In this document: positions 8,837 to 17,810 of the stretch, one piece after another
How the letters are laid out: each line of letters starts with the position of its first letter
How positions within the stretch are numbered: position 1 is the first letter of the stretch
DNA from: Alistipes sp. Zagget8
GTDB taxonomy: Bacteria; Bacteroidota; Bacteroidia; Bacteroidales; Rikenellaceae
Direction of reading: 5' to 3'
Length of the DNA stretch: 64,000 nt
Assembly (NCBI GenBank): GCA_001941065.1
Contig: MSHJ01000003.1
Location: forward strand, 79,038 to 143,037
Notes under the pieces: generated by a model
The model's input: the letters and a program-made list of their open reading frames with translations, nothing else
Database searches by the model: none
Told to the model about the DNA's origin: nothing
Translations under genes and position numbers: made by a program

Positions 8837-11813
8837 AATTTTATACCTTCTTATATCAATCTTTGCTTTAAGTAGCGTAACTGCTGCCGAGATCGGAACG
8901 GCCACCCGTGCCGAGATTGCCCGGACGCTGTCGCGCATCGTCTCCCGCGAGGTCACGGGCGGTTATCAGAAAGCCGAGCCGACCTATGTGCGGATTCAGG
9001 CCGTGAAGGCTTCGCGCAGCCGGGTGCAGATTTACACGACGGTGGGGTTGTCTTACTATCCCTTCCGCGAGGACAACGTGCAGGCCTTGCGCGACTCGGT
9101 GCGTGCCCTGCTGCCGCAGGAGTTCCGCAAAGCCCGCATCGAACTTTACTCGGACCAGCGCGAAATCGGCGAACTGGTGCCGCTGGCCTGCCGCAACGCC
9201 GCACAGTTGAAGAAGCAGATTGCAAAGCGGCAGATCGTGCCGTTCACCAACCGCTCCGAGCGGCCGCTCGTGACGCGCCTTTCGGCTGCCGCGACTCCTT
9301 TGCAGGGGCTTTCGGGGCGTCATATCGCCCTTTGGCAGAGCCACGGACGCTATTTCGACCAAACCGAGAACCGCTGGAAATGGCAGCGTTCGATGCTTTG
9401 GCAGACCTGCGAGGACCTCTATACGCAGAGTTACGTGCTGCCGTATCTGGTTCCGATGCTCGAAAATGCCGGGGCCTGCGTGATGCTGCCGCGTGAACGC
9501 GACGTGCAGAAATTCGAGGTGCTGGCCGACAACGACGACGCCCGGCAATATGCGGAAGAAGGGGCCTGGGAACCCGGCGGTCCGGGTTTCGCACACCTGC
9601 GGCAGGTCTACCATACGGGTGAAAACCCGTTCCGTGACGGTACGACGCGCCGCACGCGCACCGTGACGGGCGACGGTACGGCCCGCGCCGTGTGGCGGGC
9701 CGACATCCCCGAACGGGGCGAATATGCGGTCTATGTAAGCTACGAATCGACGCCCGAAAGCGCCGACGACGCGCACTATACGGTGCATCATCTCGGCGGG
9801 GAGACCTCGTTCGCCGTCAACCAGACGATGGGCGGTGGCACGTGGATCTATCTGGGGCGTTTCTCTTTCGCTCCGGGACACCGCGAGGTCGTGACCCTTT
9901 CGAACGGTTCGCGCACGGCCGGGCGCATCCTCTCGGCCGATGGCGTGAAGATCGGCGGCGGCTACGGCAACATCGCCCGCACGCCCTGCGACTCGCTGCG
10001 CTTGCCCGACACGGAGTATATCGAGGAGACGAGCGGTTATCCCCGTTTCTGCGAGGGTTCCCGCTACTGGCTCCAATGGGCCGGATTCCCGGAAGAGGTC
10101 TACACGCCGAAGCGCAACACCGACGACTACAAGGACGACTATATGTCGCGTGCCCATTGGGTCAACGCCCTGATGGGCGGTTCGGAGCGTCTGCCCGATT
10201 CCGTGGGGCTGCGCATTCCGGTCGATATGGCGCTGGCATTCCACTCGGATGCGGGTGTTCGCGACGGCGACGGCATCGTCGGCACGCTGGGCATCTACTA
10301 CACCCGCGAGAACCGGGGCAAATTCGCCGGCGGGGCGGACCGTTACCGTTCGCGCGACCTGACGGACCTCGTGCAGGCGCAGGTCGTCGAGGACATTCGC
10401 CGCACGTTCGAACCCGGCTGGCAGCGCCGTGGACTGTGGAACCGCGCCTATTACGAAGCGCGTGTCCCGGGCGTCCCGACGATGCTGCTGGAGCTGCTCT
10501 CACACCAGAATTTCGCCGATATGCGGCTGGGCAGCGATCCGCGTTTCAAATTCCTCGTGAGCCGCGCTGTCTATAAAGGTATTTTACAGTATATCAGTTC
10601 GCAATACGGATTACCTTATGTAGTGCAGCCGCTGCCCGTCGAGGCGTTCGCCGCGGAATTTACCGCCGCGGACCATGTGGCGCTGTCGTGGAGTCCGATG
10701 ATGGACCCGTTGGAAAAGAGCGCCGCGCCGACGGGTTATGTGGTTTATACGCGCGTGGACGACGGCGGTTTCGACAATGGCCGGCAGGTCGACAAGCCCT
10801 ACCTGATCGTCGAACAGCAGCCAGGCCGTATATACAGCTACCGGGTGACGGCGGTGAACGAGGGCGGCGAGAGTTTCTCGAGCGAGACCCTTGCCGTGTG
10901 CCGGATGCCTGATGAAAAAGGCAGGGTGCTGATCGTCAACGGATTCGACCGCGTGAGCGCCCCGCTGAGCGAGCGTAACGATTCGCTCGCGGGCTTCCGC
11001 ATGGAGATCGACGGCGGGGTTCCCGACCGGCAGGACATTGCATTCGTCGGGGCGCAGCACGTCTTCGACCTGGCGCAGGCCCGCTGCAATGTGGACAGCC
11101 TGGCCCTCGGGGCCTGCGGGTGCGATTTCGAGACCGACGTGATCGGCGGCAACACCTTCGACTACCCGGTCCTGCATGGACGTTCCGCGGCGGCGGCGGG
11201 CTACTCCTTCTGTTCGGCGTCGCTGAAAGCCGTTGAACGGGGTGAGGTGGCGCCCGAACAATATCCGGTGGTCGATCTGATCCTCGGCAAACAGCGCACG
11301 ACGACGATCGGCCGTGGCGTGCAGGAACCCGCGTTCGCGACCTTTTCGCCCGAACTTCAGGGTGTCCTGCGGCGTTATCTGGCCGACGGGGGTGCGTTGT
11401 TCGCCTCGGGGGCCTATGTGGTTTCGGACCTCTGGGCCGGGGACGCTCCGGACGAGGGCCGCGCATTCGCCGAAGAGGTCCTGCACTGCACCCTCGACAC
11501 GGGTCGCGCCGCCGAGCGCGGCCGGGTGCGGGTCGTGACCTCGCACCGGGATTTCTCGCGCGGCGAATACCGTTTCAACAACGAATACCGTCCCGACCGA
11601 TACATCGTCGAGGCGCCCGACGCGCTGAACCCCGCAGGCGAGGGAGCCTTCTCCGTGATGCGCTACGTCGAGAACGGCCGCACGGCGGGCGTGGCCTGCG
11701 AGGCCGAGGGGAGGACCTTCGTCGTGGGATTCCCGTTCGAGTCGATCCTCAGTCGTACGGAACGCGACCGGCTGATGCGTGACGCGCTGAAATTTCTGTT
11801 ACCTGAAAAATAA
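8826..11813 (+). CDS. Amidase_3-like protein with golvesin-like domain
   Basis: A 995-residue exported protein (signal MKNRILYLLISIFALSSVTAA). Parts of an N-acetylmuramoyl-L-alanine amidase fold are visible but split: ALWQSHGRYF, LVPMLENAGACVMLPRERD (about 210-232), FHSDAG (about 475) and LLELLSHQNFADM (about 570), matching the His/Glu positions of amidase_3. Inserted at about 290-390 is a golvesin C-terminal-like beta domain (YAVYVSYESTPESADDAHYTVHH). A fibronectin III-like segment follows (about 620-715), then a C-terminal region resembling a glutamine-amidotransferase-like fold. Bacteroidetes homologues are often labelled xanthan lyase. It is probably a cell-wall or polymer hydrolase; overlap with the symporter gene suggests uptake of a product. 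Confidence 0.75.
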   Translation: MKNRILYLLISIFALSSVTAAEIGTATRAEIARTLSRIVSREVTGGYQKAEPTYVRIQAVKASRSRVQIYTTVGLSYYPFREDNVQALRDSVRALLPQEFRKARIELYSDQREIGELVPLACRNAAQLKKQIAKRQIVPFTNRSERPLVTRLSAAATPLQGLSGRHIALWQSHGRYFDQTENRWKWQRSMLWQTCEDLYTQSYVLPYLVPMLENAGACVMLPRERDVQKFEVLADNDDARQYAEEGAWEPGGPGFAHLRQVYHTGENPFRDGTTRRTRTVTGDGTARAVWRADIPERGEYAVYVSYESTPESADDAHYTVHHLGGETSFAVNQTMGGGTWIYLGRFSFAPGHREVVTLSNGSRTAGRILSADGVKIGGGYGNIARTPCDSLRLPDTEYIEETSGYPRFCEGSRYWLQWAGFPEEVYTPKRNTDDYKDDYMSRAHWVNALMGGSERLPDSVGLRIPVDMALAFHSDAGVRDGDGIVGTLGIYYTRENRGKFAGGADRYRSRDLTDLVQAQVVEDIRRTFEPGWQRRGLWNRAYYEARVPGVPTMLLELLSHQNFADMRLGSDPRFKFLVSRAVYKGILQYISSQYGLPYVVQPLPVEAFAAEFTAADHVALSWSPMMDPLEKSAAPTGYVVYTRVDDGGFDNGRQVDKPYLIVEQQPGRIYSYRVTAVNEGGESFSSETLAVCRMPDEKGRVLIVNGFDRVSAPLSERNDSLAGFRMEIDGGVPDRQDIAFVGAQHVFDLAQARCNVDSLALGACGCDFETDVIGGNTFDYPVLHGRSAAAAGYSFCSASLKAVERGEVAPEQYPVVDLILGKQRTTTIGRGVQEPAFATFSPELQGVLRRYLADGGALFASGAYVVSDLWAGDAPDEGRAFAEEVLHCTLDTGRAAERGRVRVVTSHRDFSRGEYRFNNEYRPDRYIVEAPDALNPAGEGAFSVMRYVENGRTAGVACEAEGRTFVVGFPFESILSRTERDRLMRDALKFLLPEK

Positions 11814-11819
11814 GTTACG

Positions 11820-12467
11820 ATGGAGATAAAACTGAGACCCGAAACTCCCGCGGATTACCGCGAGGCGGAGAACGTGACGCGGGAGGCGTTCTGGAACCAC
11901 TATTCCCCGGGCTGCAACGAACACTACCTGCTGCACGTCATGCGCGGCAGTCCGGCGTTCGTCCCCGAACTGGATTTCGTCGCGGAGCTCGACGGCCGGA
12001 TCGTCGGCCATGTCGCCTGCACAAGGGCGTTTGTCGAGGGCGACGACGGTCGCCGACACGAGGTGCTGTGCCTAGGGCCCGTTTCGGTCCTGCCGGAGTT
12101 TCAGCGCCGGGGAATCGGCGGACGGCTGATCGAATGCACCCGCGAGACGGCCCGCGACATGGGATTCCGGGCCGTGCTGCTCTACGGCGATCCGGATTAC
12201 TACCTCTACCAGGGTTTCGTTCCGGCCGAACTGCTGGGCATCCGCACGGCGGACAACATGTATGCGATGGCCCTGCATGTCTGCGAACTGTACGACGGGG
12301 CGCTTTCGGGCGTTGCGGGGCGTTTTGTCGAGGATGCGATCTTCGACATCGACGAAGCCGCCGCCGGGGTTTTCGACCGGGAGTTTCCCCCGAAAGAGAA
12401 GGTCGCCGGCGTGGGGGCGCAAAAGCGTTTCGAAGAGATCGCCGCTGCGCGTAAGCCCGTCGGATGA
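11820..12467 (+). CDS. GNAT N-acetyltransferase
   Basis: A 215-residue protein with a GNAT domain: VAELDGRIVGHVAC (beta strands 4-5) and the acetyl-CoA loop VSVLPEFQRRGIGGRLIE (Q/R-x-x-G-x-G/A), then GFRAVLLYGDPDYYLYQGF. This is the YhbS-like subgroup. Substrate unknown. It starts 6 bp after the amidase-like gene and precedes the YqeY gene, so a small operon is likely. Confidence 0.88.
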   Translation: MEIKLRPETPADYREAENVTREAFWNHYSPGCNEHYLLHVMRGSPAFVPELDFVAELDGRIVGHVACTRAFVEGDDGRRHEVLCLGPVSVLPEFQRRGIGGRLIECTRETARDMGFRAVLLYGDPDYYLYQGFVPAELLGIRTADNMYAMALHVCELYDGALSGVAGRFVEDAIFDIDEAAAGVFDREFPPKEKVAGVGAQKRFEEIAAARKPVG

Positions 12468-12500
12468 AAAGGATGTTTAATTTCTAAAAATAAGTTAGTT

Positions 12501-12950
12501 ATGTCATTGGAACAGCAAATCTCGACTGGAATCATGGAGGCCATGAAGGCCAAGGATACGGTGCGCCTGAGCGCACTGCGCAATGCCAAAAAGTATATCA
12601 TCGAAGCCAAGACCGCGGGTCCGGAAATCGCCGAACTGGCGGATGCCGACGTGCTGAAGATCATCTCGAAGCTCGCCAAGCAGGGCACCGACTCGGCGGC
12701 GATTTTCGCGGAGCAGAACCGCGAGGACCTGGCGGCCGAGGAACTGGCTCAGGTGGCCGTTTACCAGGAGTTTCTACCTAAACAGCTGACTCCCGAGGAG
12801 TTGACTGCCGAAGTGAAGGCCGTGATCGCCGAGGTCGGCGCCGCGTCGATGAAGGAGATGGGCAAAGTGATGGGCGTGGCTTCGAAGAGGCTCGCGGGCC
12901 GCGCCGACGGCAAGGACATTTCGGCCAAGGTGAAGGAACTGCTGTCGTAA
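12501..12950 (+). CDS. GatB/YqeY domain protein
   Basis: A 149-residue YqeY-type protein (MSLEQQISTGIMEAMKAKDTVR...). It contains the C-terminal helical domain shared with GatB of the tRNA amidotransferase (AVIAEVGAASMKEMGKVMGVASKRLAGRADGKDISAKVKELL). It may have a tRNA-related role, but its function is not established. It ends 1 bp before the BASS transporter gene. Confidence 0.92.
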   Translation: MSLEQQISTGIMEAMKAKDTVRLSALRNAKKYIIEAKTAGPEIAELADADVLKIISKLAKQGTDSAAIFAEQNREDLAAEELAQVAVYQEFLPKQLTPEELTAEVKAVIAEVGAASMKEMGKVMGVASKRLAGRADGKDISAKVKELLS

Positions 12951-12951
12951 G

Positions 12952-13869
12952 ATGCACCTGACAGCGCATTCCTTCCGCAACGTGAAGACCATTGCCATGC
13001 CTGCGGCCATGGTGGTCGGGGCGTTGCTGTGCCGTCCGATCTCGGCGCTCGAGGCGTGGACGCACCAGATGATCACCCCGACGCTGATCTTCCTGATGCT
13101 CTTCGTCACCTTTTGCCGCGTGAAGCCCAGCCAGATGAAGCCCTCGATGCTGCATATATGGCTGCTTCTGTTCCAGACGGCGGTCTGCATCGGGGTTTAC
13201 CTCGTGCTGCTGCCCCTGAACGCCATTGTGGCGCAGGGAGCGATGATCTGCGTGTTGGCGCCCGTGGCGATGGCCGCGGTGGTCATCGGCGGCATGCTGG
13301 GGGCCAACGTCGCCACGATGGCCACGTACAGCCTGCTGTGCAACATGGCGGTCGCCCTGCTGGCCCCGGTGATTCTCACCTTCACGGGGACCGGGGCATG
13401 CTCGTTCACGCAGATACTGGCCCGCATCGCGCCGCTGCTGGTGATGCCTTTCGCCGCCGCGCAGTTCTGCCGCTTCGTCTTCCCGAAGGCGGCGCAGTGG
13501 GTCGGCGACCACAGCCAGATTTCGTTCTACATGTGGCTGGCGTCGCTGTTGGTGATTATCGGCCGCACGACGGCCTTTATCATCGACCTGCACGACGCAT
13601 CGCTCTCCACGGAGCTGTGGCTGGCGTTCGCCGCTCTGGTGATCTGCCTCGTGCAGTTCAAGGTGGGCCGCATGCTGGGCCGCCGCTACGGCGATCCTGC
13701 TGCGGGCGGACAGTCGCTCGGCCAGAAGAACACGGTGCTGGCGGTGTGGATGGCGCAGTCGTTCCTGAACCCCATTTCGTCGATCGCCCCGACGGCGTAT
13801 ATCGTCTGGCAGAATTTCGTGAACTCCTATCAGATATGGAAAAAGGACAAAGAAAGTCGAATAAATTGA
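12952..13869 (+). CDS. BASS-family transporter, C-terminus remade by IME
   Basis: A 305-residue membrane protein with about nine hydrophobic segments, resembling bile acid:sodium symporter (BASS/SBF-like) proteins (MITPTLIFLMLFVTFCRVKPSQM; VVIGGMLGANVATMATYSLLCNMAVALLAPV). The substrate is unknown. The last part of the gene is an integration site: after WQNFVNSYQI the reading frame enters the mobile element and continues with WKKDKESRIN. The displaced native end, reading WQNFVNSYQIYRHDRGGKR, lies at 25212-25274. The gene therefore stays open and full length. Confidence 0.85.
   Translation: MHLTAHSFRNVKTIAMPAAMVVGALLCRPISALEAWTHQMITPTLIFLMLFVTFCRVKPSQMKPSMLHIWLLLFQTAVCIGVYLVLLPLNAIVAQGAMICVLAPVAMAAVVIGGMLGANVATMATYSLLCNMAVALLAPVILTFTGTGACSFTQILARIAPLLVMPFAAAQFCRFVFPKAAQWVGDHSQISFYMWLASLLVIIGRTTAFIIDLHDASLSTELWLAFAALVICLVQFKVGRMLGRRYGDPAAGGQSLGQKNTVLAVWMAQSFLNPISSIAPTAYIVWQNFVNSYQIWKKDKESRIN
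13807..13835 (+). other. attL-like direct repeat in transporter gene
   Basis: A 29-bp sequence that recurs at 25215-25243 with only two C/T differences, both silent in the WQNFVNSYQI reading frame. The perfect inner part TTCGTGAACTCCTA (13816-13829) is the likely crossover region. It starts about 210 bp upstream of the integrase gene. Confidence 0.85.
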
Positions 13870-13961
13870 TTGTAAACAACTAATAAGCAATATTTTATAT
13901 TTATTTGCTCTCTTTTCTCTTGTTTTCGCAGTTTTCCTGTTTTAGCCGATAAATGCCTTTG

Positions 13962-13983
13962 TTTTGTTGCTATTTTGTTACTC
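13962..13983 (+). repeat. 22-bp direct repeat, left copy (arm-site candidate)
   Basis: A 22-bp sequence starting TTTTGTTGC and ending TTACTC occurs here and, identically and in the same orientation, at 25127-25148 near the other end of the element. Perfect sub-terminal repeats are expected for integrase arm-type binding sites. Confidence 0.8.
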
Positions 13984-14012
13984 AAAAGCCGTGAGATAAC
14001 AAAACAAATTGC

Positions 14013-14020
14013 TATATTTG
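14013..14020 (+). promoter_or_regulatory. -7 element of IME integrase
   Basis: TATATTTG (TAnnTTTG) 27 bp upstream of the integrase ATG and 29 bp after the 22-bp repeat, so integrase binding there could repress its own promoter. Confidence 0.6.
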
Positions 14021-14047
14021 CCGTTGTATTAAAAACGGAAATAGGGT

Positions 14048-15241
14048 ATGGCGAAGACGAAGCAAACGGTCAAGTTAAAAGCCCCGGTGCAAATCCGGTT
14101 CAAGCAGCTTGCCAACGGCAACCAATCTATCTACTTGGATTATTATACGGGTGATGTCATCCGTAAGGAGAATTATGTAGGCGGCAAGCGGCAGTACGAG
14201 TTTCTGAAACTCTACCTGATTCCGGAGCGGACACGCGAGGATAAGGCGAAGAACGAAGCGACACTTGCCCTTGCCAAAGCGATCCAAAGTAAGCGCATCG
14301 TGGAGATCCAGAACGATGCGCACGGGTTTCAGAACACGAACAAGTCCAAAGTAAACCTGCTCGACTATCTGGAGGGCATCGGGAAACAGTCAGCCGAGCG
14401 GGGGAGCGGAAACTATGCGCGAACGGTGCTGAATACCGTCCGTGCGTTGAAGTTGTTTCGGGGTGATTATATCGCGTTTCGCGATGTCGATAAACAGTTT
14501 CTTTCGGAGTTTACCGATTTCCTGCGGCAGATGCCCAAGGCCAGTAAATACGGGGTGCGGAAAACCGGAGGCGTGCTGGGGAATAATTCGGTCGTTTCCT
14601 ATTACGGCACGTTGCGCACGGCGATCAACCGAGCCTATAAAGAGGGTATCATTACGGTCAACCCTACTAAGGAGTTTGATTTTGCAGATAAAGTGCGGCA
14701 AGAGCCGAGCCGCCGGGAGTATCTGACTATCGAGGAGTTGAAGTTGCTGATAGCCACCCCGTGTCGGCACGAGATCATTAAACAAGCCTTTCTGTTTAGT
14801 TGCCTGTGCGGCTTGCGGGTGAGCGACATCCGGAAACTGACATGGAGCGACTTGCAGCAGAGCGGCGGGCGTGTGCGCATCGAGATCAAAATGCAGAAAA
14901 CGAAAGAGCCGCTTTACCTGCCGATCTCCGACGAAGCGTTGAAGTGGCTGCCGGAACGCGGCGAAGCGAAAGACGGTGATATAATCTTTCCGTTGACGCA
15001 CGAGGGGACGGTAAACGATACCCTGCAACATTGGGCAAAGACCGCGAAAATCACCAAACATATCTCTTTCCATGTCGCTCGGCATACCCACGCGACGATG
15101 ATGTTGACTTTAGGCGCAGATTTATATACAGTAAGTAAATTGCTTGGGCATAAGAATATTGCGACCACTCAAATTTATGCCAAGATCGTCGATAAGAAGA
15201 AAGAGGAGGCGATCGGGCTGATTCCAAATCTGACAGATTAA
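14048..15241 (+). CDS. int: Tyrosine recombinase of the IME
   Basis: A 397-residue integrase with an N-terminal arm-binding domain (about 1-90), a SAM-like core-binding domain (about 105-205) and a catalytic domain with the full set of residues: R257 in LCGLRVSDIRKL, K284 region, H342-x-x-R345 in FHVARHTHATMM, H368 in LLGHKN and Y377 in TQIY. Unlike the recombinase at 2807-4018 it keeps the first arginine. It lies just inside the left att site and is expected to recombine the 14-bp core in the BASS transporter gene. It is followed by its own terminator. Confidence 0.95.
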   Translation: MAKTKQTVKLKAPVQIRFKQLANGNQSIYLDYYTGDVIRKENYVGGKRQYEFLKLYLIPERTREDKAKNEATLALAKAIQSKRIVEIQNDAHGFQNTNKSKVNLLDYLEGIGKQSAERGSGNYARTVLNTVRALKLFRGDYIAFRDVDKQFLSEFTDFLRQMPKASKYGVRKTGGVLGNNSVVSYYGTLRTAINRAYKEGIITVNPTKEFDFADKVRQEPSRREYLTIEELKLLIATPCRHEIIKQAFLFSCLCGLRVSDIRKLTWSDLQQSGGRVRIEIKMQKTKEPLYLPISDEALKWLPERGEAKDGDIIFPLTHEGTVNDTLQHWAKTAKITKHISFHVARHTHATMMLTLGADLYTVSKLLGHKNIATTQIYAKIVDKKKEEAIGLIPNLTD

Positions 15242-15253
15242 ACTTGTATATGC

Positions 15254-15290
15254 AACGTGCGGACATGTATTCGCACGTTTTTCTTTTTTC
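15254..15290 (+). terminator. Terminator of IME integrase
   Basis: Stem AACGTGCG/CGCACGTT with a 10-nt loop, then a long T-rich tract. Confidence 0.8.
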
Positions 15291-15333
15291 ATCCGTTTTA
15301 GTATCTTTATAGACGGATTAAATCATAAAGACT

Positions 15334-16230
15334 ATGGACGGCATGGAGCTTAAACCGAAATTCGACGGATTGCAGGAACTTTTCAATCGCTGTATCAATC
15401 ATGTTTTTCGGGTGCTGACGGATCGTATAACGGCGAAATCCGCCTACCTCGATTGCGAGCAGATGCGGGAGTTGGAAAGGCAGGAATACATCCGAACCGC
15501 CGACGAGTTGGCACAGTTGTATCTGCGTTATTCCGTATTGTCTGACATTCGGAATTGCTATGCCGATCCTGCCTTTCTTTGGGAAAGCAGTTTCTTCGAG
15601 GCATTGAATCCCGGTGAAAAGAAAAAATACCTTGCGTTTTCGGTTGTATCATTCGACTACTCCCGCTATGAGCAGGATAATACGGCTTACGATACCGAGT
15701 TGCCTTATTTCTCTGCTGTCGTGAAAGCTGTCGTTCTGGAGCGTTATGCCGCTTACCTGCAAGACCGGAAATCGGAAGATGCCCCGCAGGAAGAGCCGAC
15801 AGCGGTTGCACTACGTCCGAAAGCCGTGCCGCCTATCGCGGAAACGGATAATCCGTTTGATTCTTCATTGACCGATGAACAGATCGCTTTTCTTACCGAG
15901 GGCATTAACGACGTTAGGATGTTCAATGTACCGCTAACGGCCGATGATCTGACAGCGATCTTTGCGGGCAAGCCCCATGCAATCGTGCGGTCGAATAACA
16001 ACCGCCTTGTCGCTTTCTTTTTTGCCGGATTGAGCGACCGGGGTTTGATAACCCCGAACTGGCAATCCGTAATCGCTAACTGTAAACTCTTTCTTTCCAA
16101 AGACCGAAGCCGTGATAAATACATCAATCAAAGCGACTTATCCTCGGCAACAAACTACATCCGCGATATAGGTGTAGTGGGAAAATATGCAACCATCGAA
16201 AGGTATCTTAAGCAAGTGAAAAAACTTTGA
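15334..16230 (+). CDS. IME protein of unknown function
   Basis: A 298-residue soluble protein I do not recognise. It has a helical N-terminal half (FDGLQELFNRCINHVFRVLTDRI...), a proline-rich linker at about 150-170 and a C-terminal domain (about 180-298) that looks like a compact helical domain (DRGLITPNWQSVIANCKLFLSKDRSRDKYINQSDLSSATNY). Position between integrase and the small HTH protein matches orf2 of NBU1, which is needed for NBU1 excision, so a role in excision or its control is possible. A TATCTTTA element at 15302-15309 may be its promoter. Confidence 0.65.
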   Translation: MDGMELKPKFDGLQELFNRCINHVFRVLTDRITAKSAYLDCEQMRELERQEYIRTADELAQLYLRYSVLSDIRNCYADPAFLWESSFFEALNPGEKKKYLAFSVVSFDYSRYEQDNTAYDTELPYFSAVVKAVVLERYAAYLQDRKSEDAPQEEPTAVALRPKAVPPIAETDNPFDSSLTDEQIAFLTEGINDVRMFNVPLTADDLTAIFAGKPHAIVRSNNNRLVAFFFAGLSDRGLITPNWQSVIANCKLFLSKDRSRDKYINQSDLSSATNYIRDIGVVGKYATIERYLKQVKKL

Positions 16231-16282
16231 GAATAGGTTGATACCTCAAAGATAGTCAATCCGCTATCAAGTTTCGCAGCCC

Positions 16283-16290
16283 TACATTTG
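16283..16290 (+). promoter_or_regulatory. -7 element before HTH/ATPase genes
   Basis: TACATTTG 68 bp upstream of the HTH gene. The leader between them is 60-70 nt. Confidence 0.55.
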
Positions 16291-16358
16291 CCCCCGTAAC
16301 TGTTACAAGCACACGGAGGGTCGACACTCCATTTGTTTAATTTTAATCTTCTGAATAT

Positions 16359-16646
16359 ATGGAGAAAAGTATTGAAATGCGGGTTACGGAACTCGAAAAT
16401 CTGGTTTTACATTCCAAAAACGTACTCAGCTTCGAGGAGGCGAGCCGTTTTCTGAATCTATCCAAAAGCTACCTGTATAAACTGACATCGGGTAATCTTA
16501 TTCCCCATTACAAGCCGCAGGGGAAGATGCTCTATTTCGAGAAAACGGAATTGGAGGCATGGTTGCGTCAGAATCCCATAAGGACACAGGCGCAGACGGA
16601 GGCGGAAGCGCAGAAATATGTTCTCGCACGTCCCGCGAGGAAGTAA
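16359..16646 (+). CDS. Helix-turn-helix excisionase-like protein
   Basis: A 95-residue protein with the HTH_17/MerR-like excisionase domain: LSFEEASRFLNLSKSYLYKL (helix-turn-helix, about 23-44) followed by the wing GNLIPHYKPQGKMLYFEKTELEAWL. Such small proteins direct excision (Xis) or regulate element genes; in NBU1 the same position is orf2x. Its stop is 2 bp before the ATPase start, so the two are co-translated. Confidence 0.88.
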   Translation: MEKSIEMRVTELENLVLHSKNVLSFEEASRFLNLSKSYLYKLTSGNLIPHYKPQGKMLYFEKTELEAWLRQNPIRTQAQTEAEAQKYVLARPARK

Positions 16647-16648
16647 CG

Positions 16649-17695
16649 ATGGAAGCGCAGCACAAAGTTCCGGCGGAAACGACCGCTTCATGGCGCGATG
16701 CCCGGTTGCTTGTGACGGACGTGTTTGAGGCTCCGCCCGTGATCCTGCGTGTGGGCGATTCGATTGTGGGGACGCTGGGTAATTTCAGCGCATCGACCGG
16801 CAAGGCAAAGAGCAAAAAGACGTTCAACGTCTGTGCGATCGTGGCGGCAGCCATGACGGGCGGCACAGTGTTGAACTATTCGGCCTCTTTGCCGCCGGAG
16901 AAGTGCGGAATCCTCTATGTAGATACCGAACAGAGCAAGTTTCATTGCAAGCGGGTATTAAGCCGAATTTTGCGCCTTGCGGGGCTTTCTGCCGACGTGC
17001 ATCCGGCGGGCTTGGAGTTTCTATGCCTGCGGGGTTTTGCGACCAAAGACCGGCTGAAGAAGATCGAGGAGGCTATCTATGAAATCGACGGCCTCGGACT
17101 GGTCGTGATCGACGGCATCCGCGACTTGGCGCACGACATCAATAGTCCCGGTGAATCGACCGACCTTATTACGAAGCTGATGCAATGGACGGACGAACGC
17201 AAAATCCATATCCATACCGTCCTGCACCTGAACAAAGGCGACGATAATACGCGCGGACATCTGGGGACGGAATTGAATAACAAAGCCGAAACCGTACTGC
17301 AAATTACAAAGGACGATTTCGATCGGGATATAAGTTTCGTTGCAGCAATGCACATTCGGGATTTGGATTTCGAGCCGTTTGCTTTTCGCATCAACGACGA
17401 TGCGTTGCCGGAGTTGGTCGAGAACTACCAACCCCGGCAGTCGGGCGCGGCCAAAAGTTTCGACTATGCCGAGGTCTGCGAGGCCAAACACCGCGAGGCG
17501 TTGCAACTTCTGTTTTCCGAAGCTGACCGGGTTTCTTATTCATCGCTTATTGGGAAGCTCCAAAACAGCTATGCCGCCATCGGCCATTCGTTCGGTATCA
17601 ACAAGGCGAAGCAACTGAAAGTCTTTCTGGAGAACAAGCGGATGATCGTCAAAGAGGAGAAATTCTACCGCTACAATCCCGATTTTCACTATTGA
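16649..17695 (+). CDS. RepA-like AAA/RecA-fold ATPase
   Basis: A 348-residue protein with a RecA-like ATPase core as in RepA-type replicative helicases. The P-loop region is NFSASTGKAKSKKT (about 45-58), with lysine in place of the last glycine of the Walker A pattern; VDTEQSKFHCKRV (91-103) and GLVVIDGIRDLAHDIN (about 144-159, Walker B) follow. The C-terminal part is a small winged-helix-like segment. ATG at 16649 is used because it directly follows the HTH gene. It probably unwinds or manages the excised circular form together with the downstream primase. Confidence 0.82.
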   Translation: MEAQHKVPAETTASWRDARLLVTDVFEAPPVILRVGDSIVGTLGNFSASTGKAKSKKTFNVCAIVAAAMTGGTVLNYSASLPPEKCGILYVDTEQSKFHCKRVLSRILRLAGLSADVHPAGLEFLCLRGFATKDRLKKIEEAIYEIDGLGLVVIDGIRDLAHDINSPGESTDLITKLMQWTDERKIHIHTVLHLNKGDDNTRGHLGTELNNKAETVLQITKDDFDRDISFVAAMHIRDLDFEPFAFRINDDALPELVENYQPRQSGAAKSFDYAEVCEAKHREALQLLFSEADRVSYSSLIGKLQNSYAAIGHSFGINKAKQLKVFLENKRMIVKEEKFYRYNPDFHY

Positions 17696-17735
17696 CCCTT
17701 TCGGGCGGTTTAGTCCGGGACGGGGGTATATATTA

Positions 17736-17791
17736 TTAAACCATTTTAAACCGGTACGGCGGGTTAAACCCCGAACCGTACCGATTAAACC
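17736..17791. repeat. TTAAACC repeats and palindrome (origin candidate)
   Basis: Four copies of TTAAACC occur at 17736-17742, 17746-17752, 17764-17770 and 17785-17791. Around the third copy is an 8-bp inverted repeat CGGTACGG/CCGTACCG (17752-17759 and 17776-17783). The cluster lies between a RepA-like ATPase gene and a primase gene, a sensible place for iterons of a replication origin. It could also be an operator for the primase gene. Confidence 0.5.
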
Positions 17792-17810
17792 TAGTGAAAA
17801 GAAAAAGATC

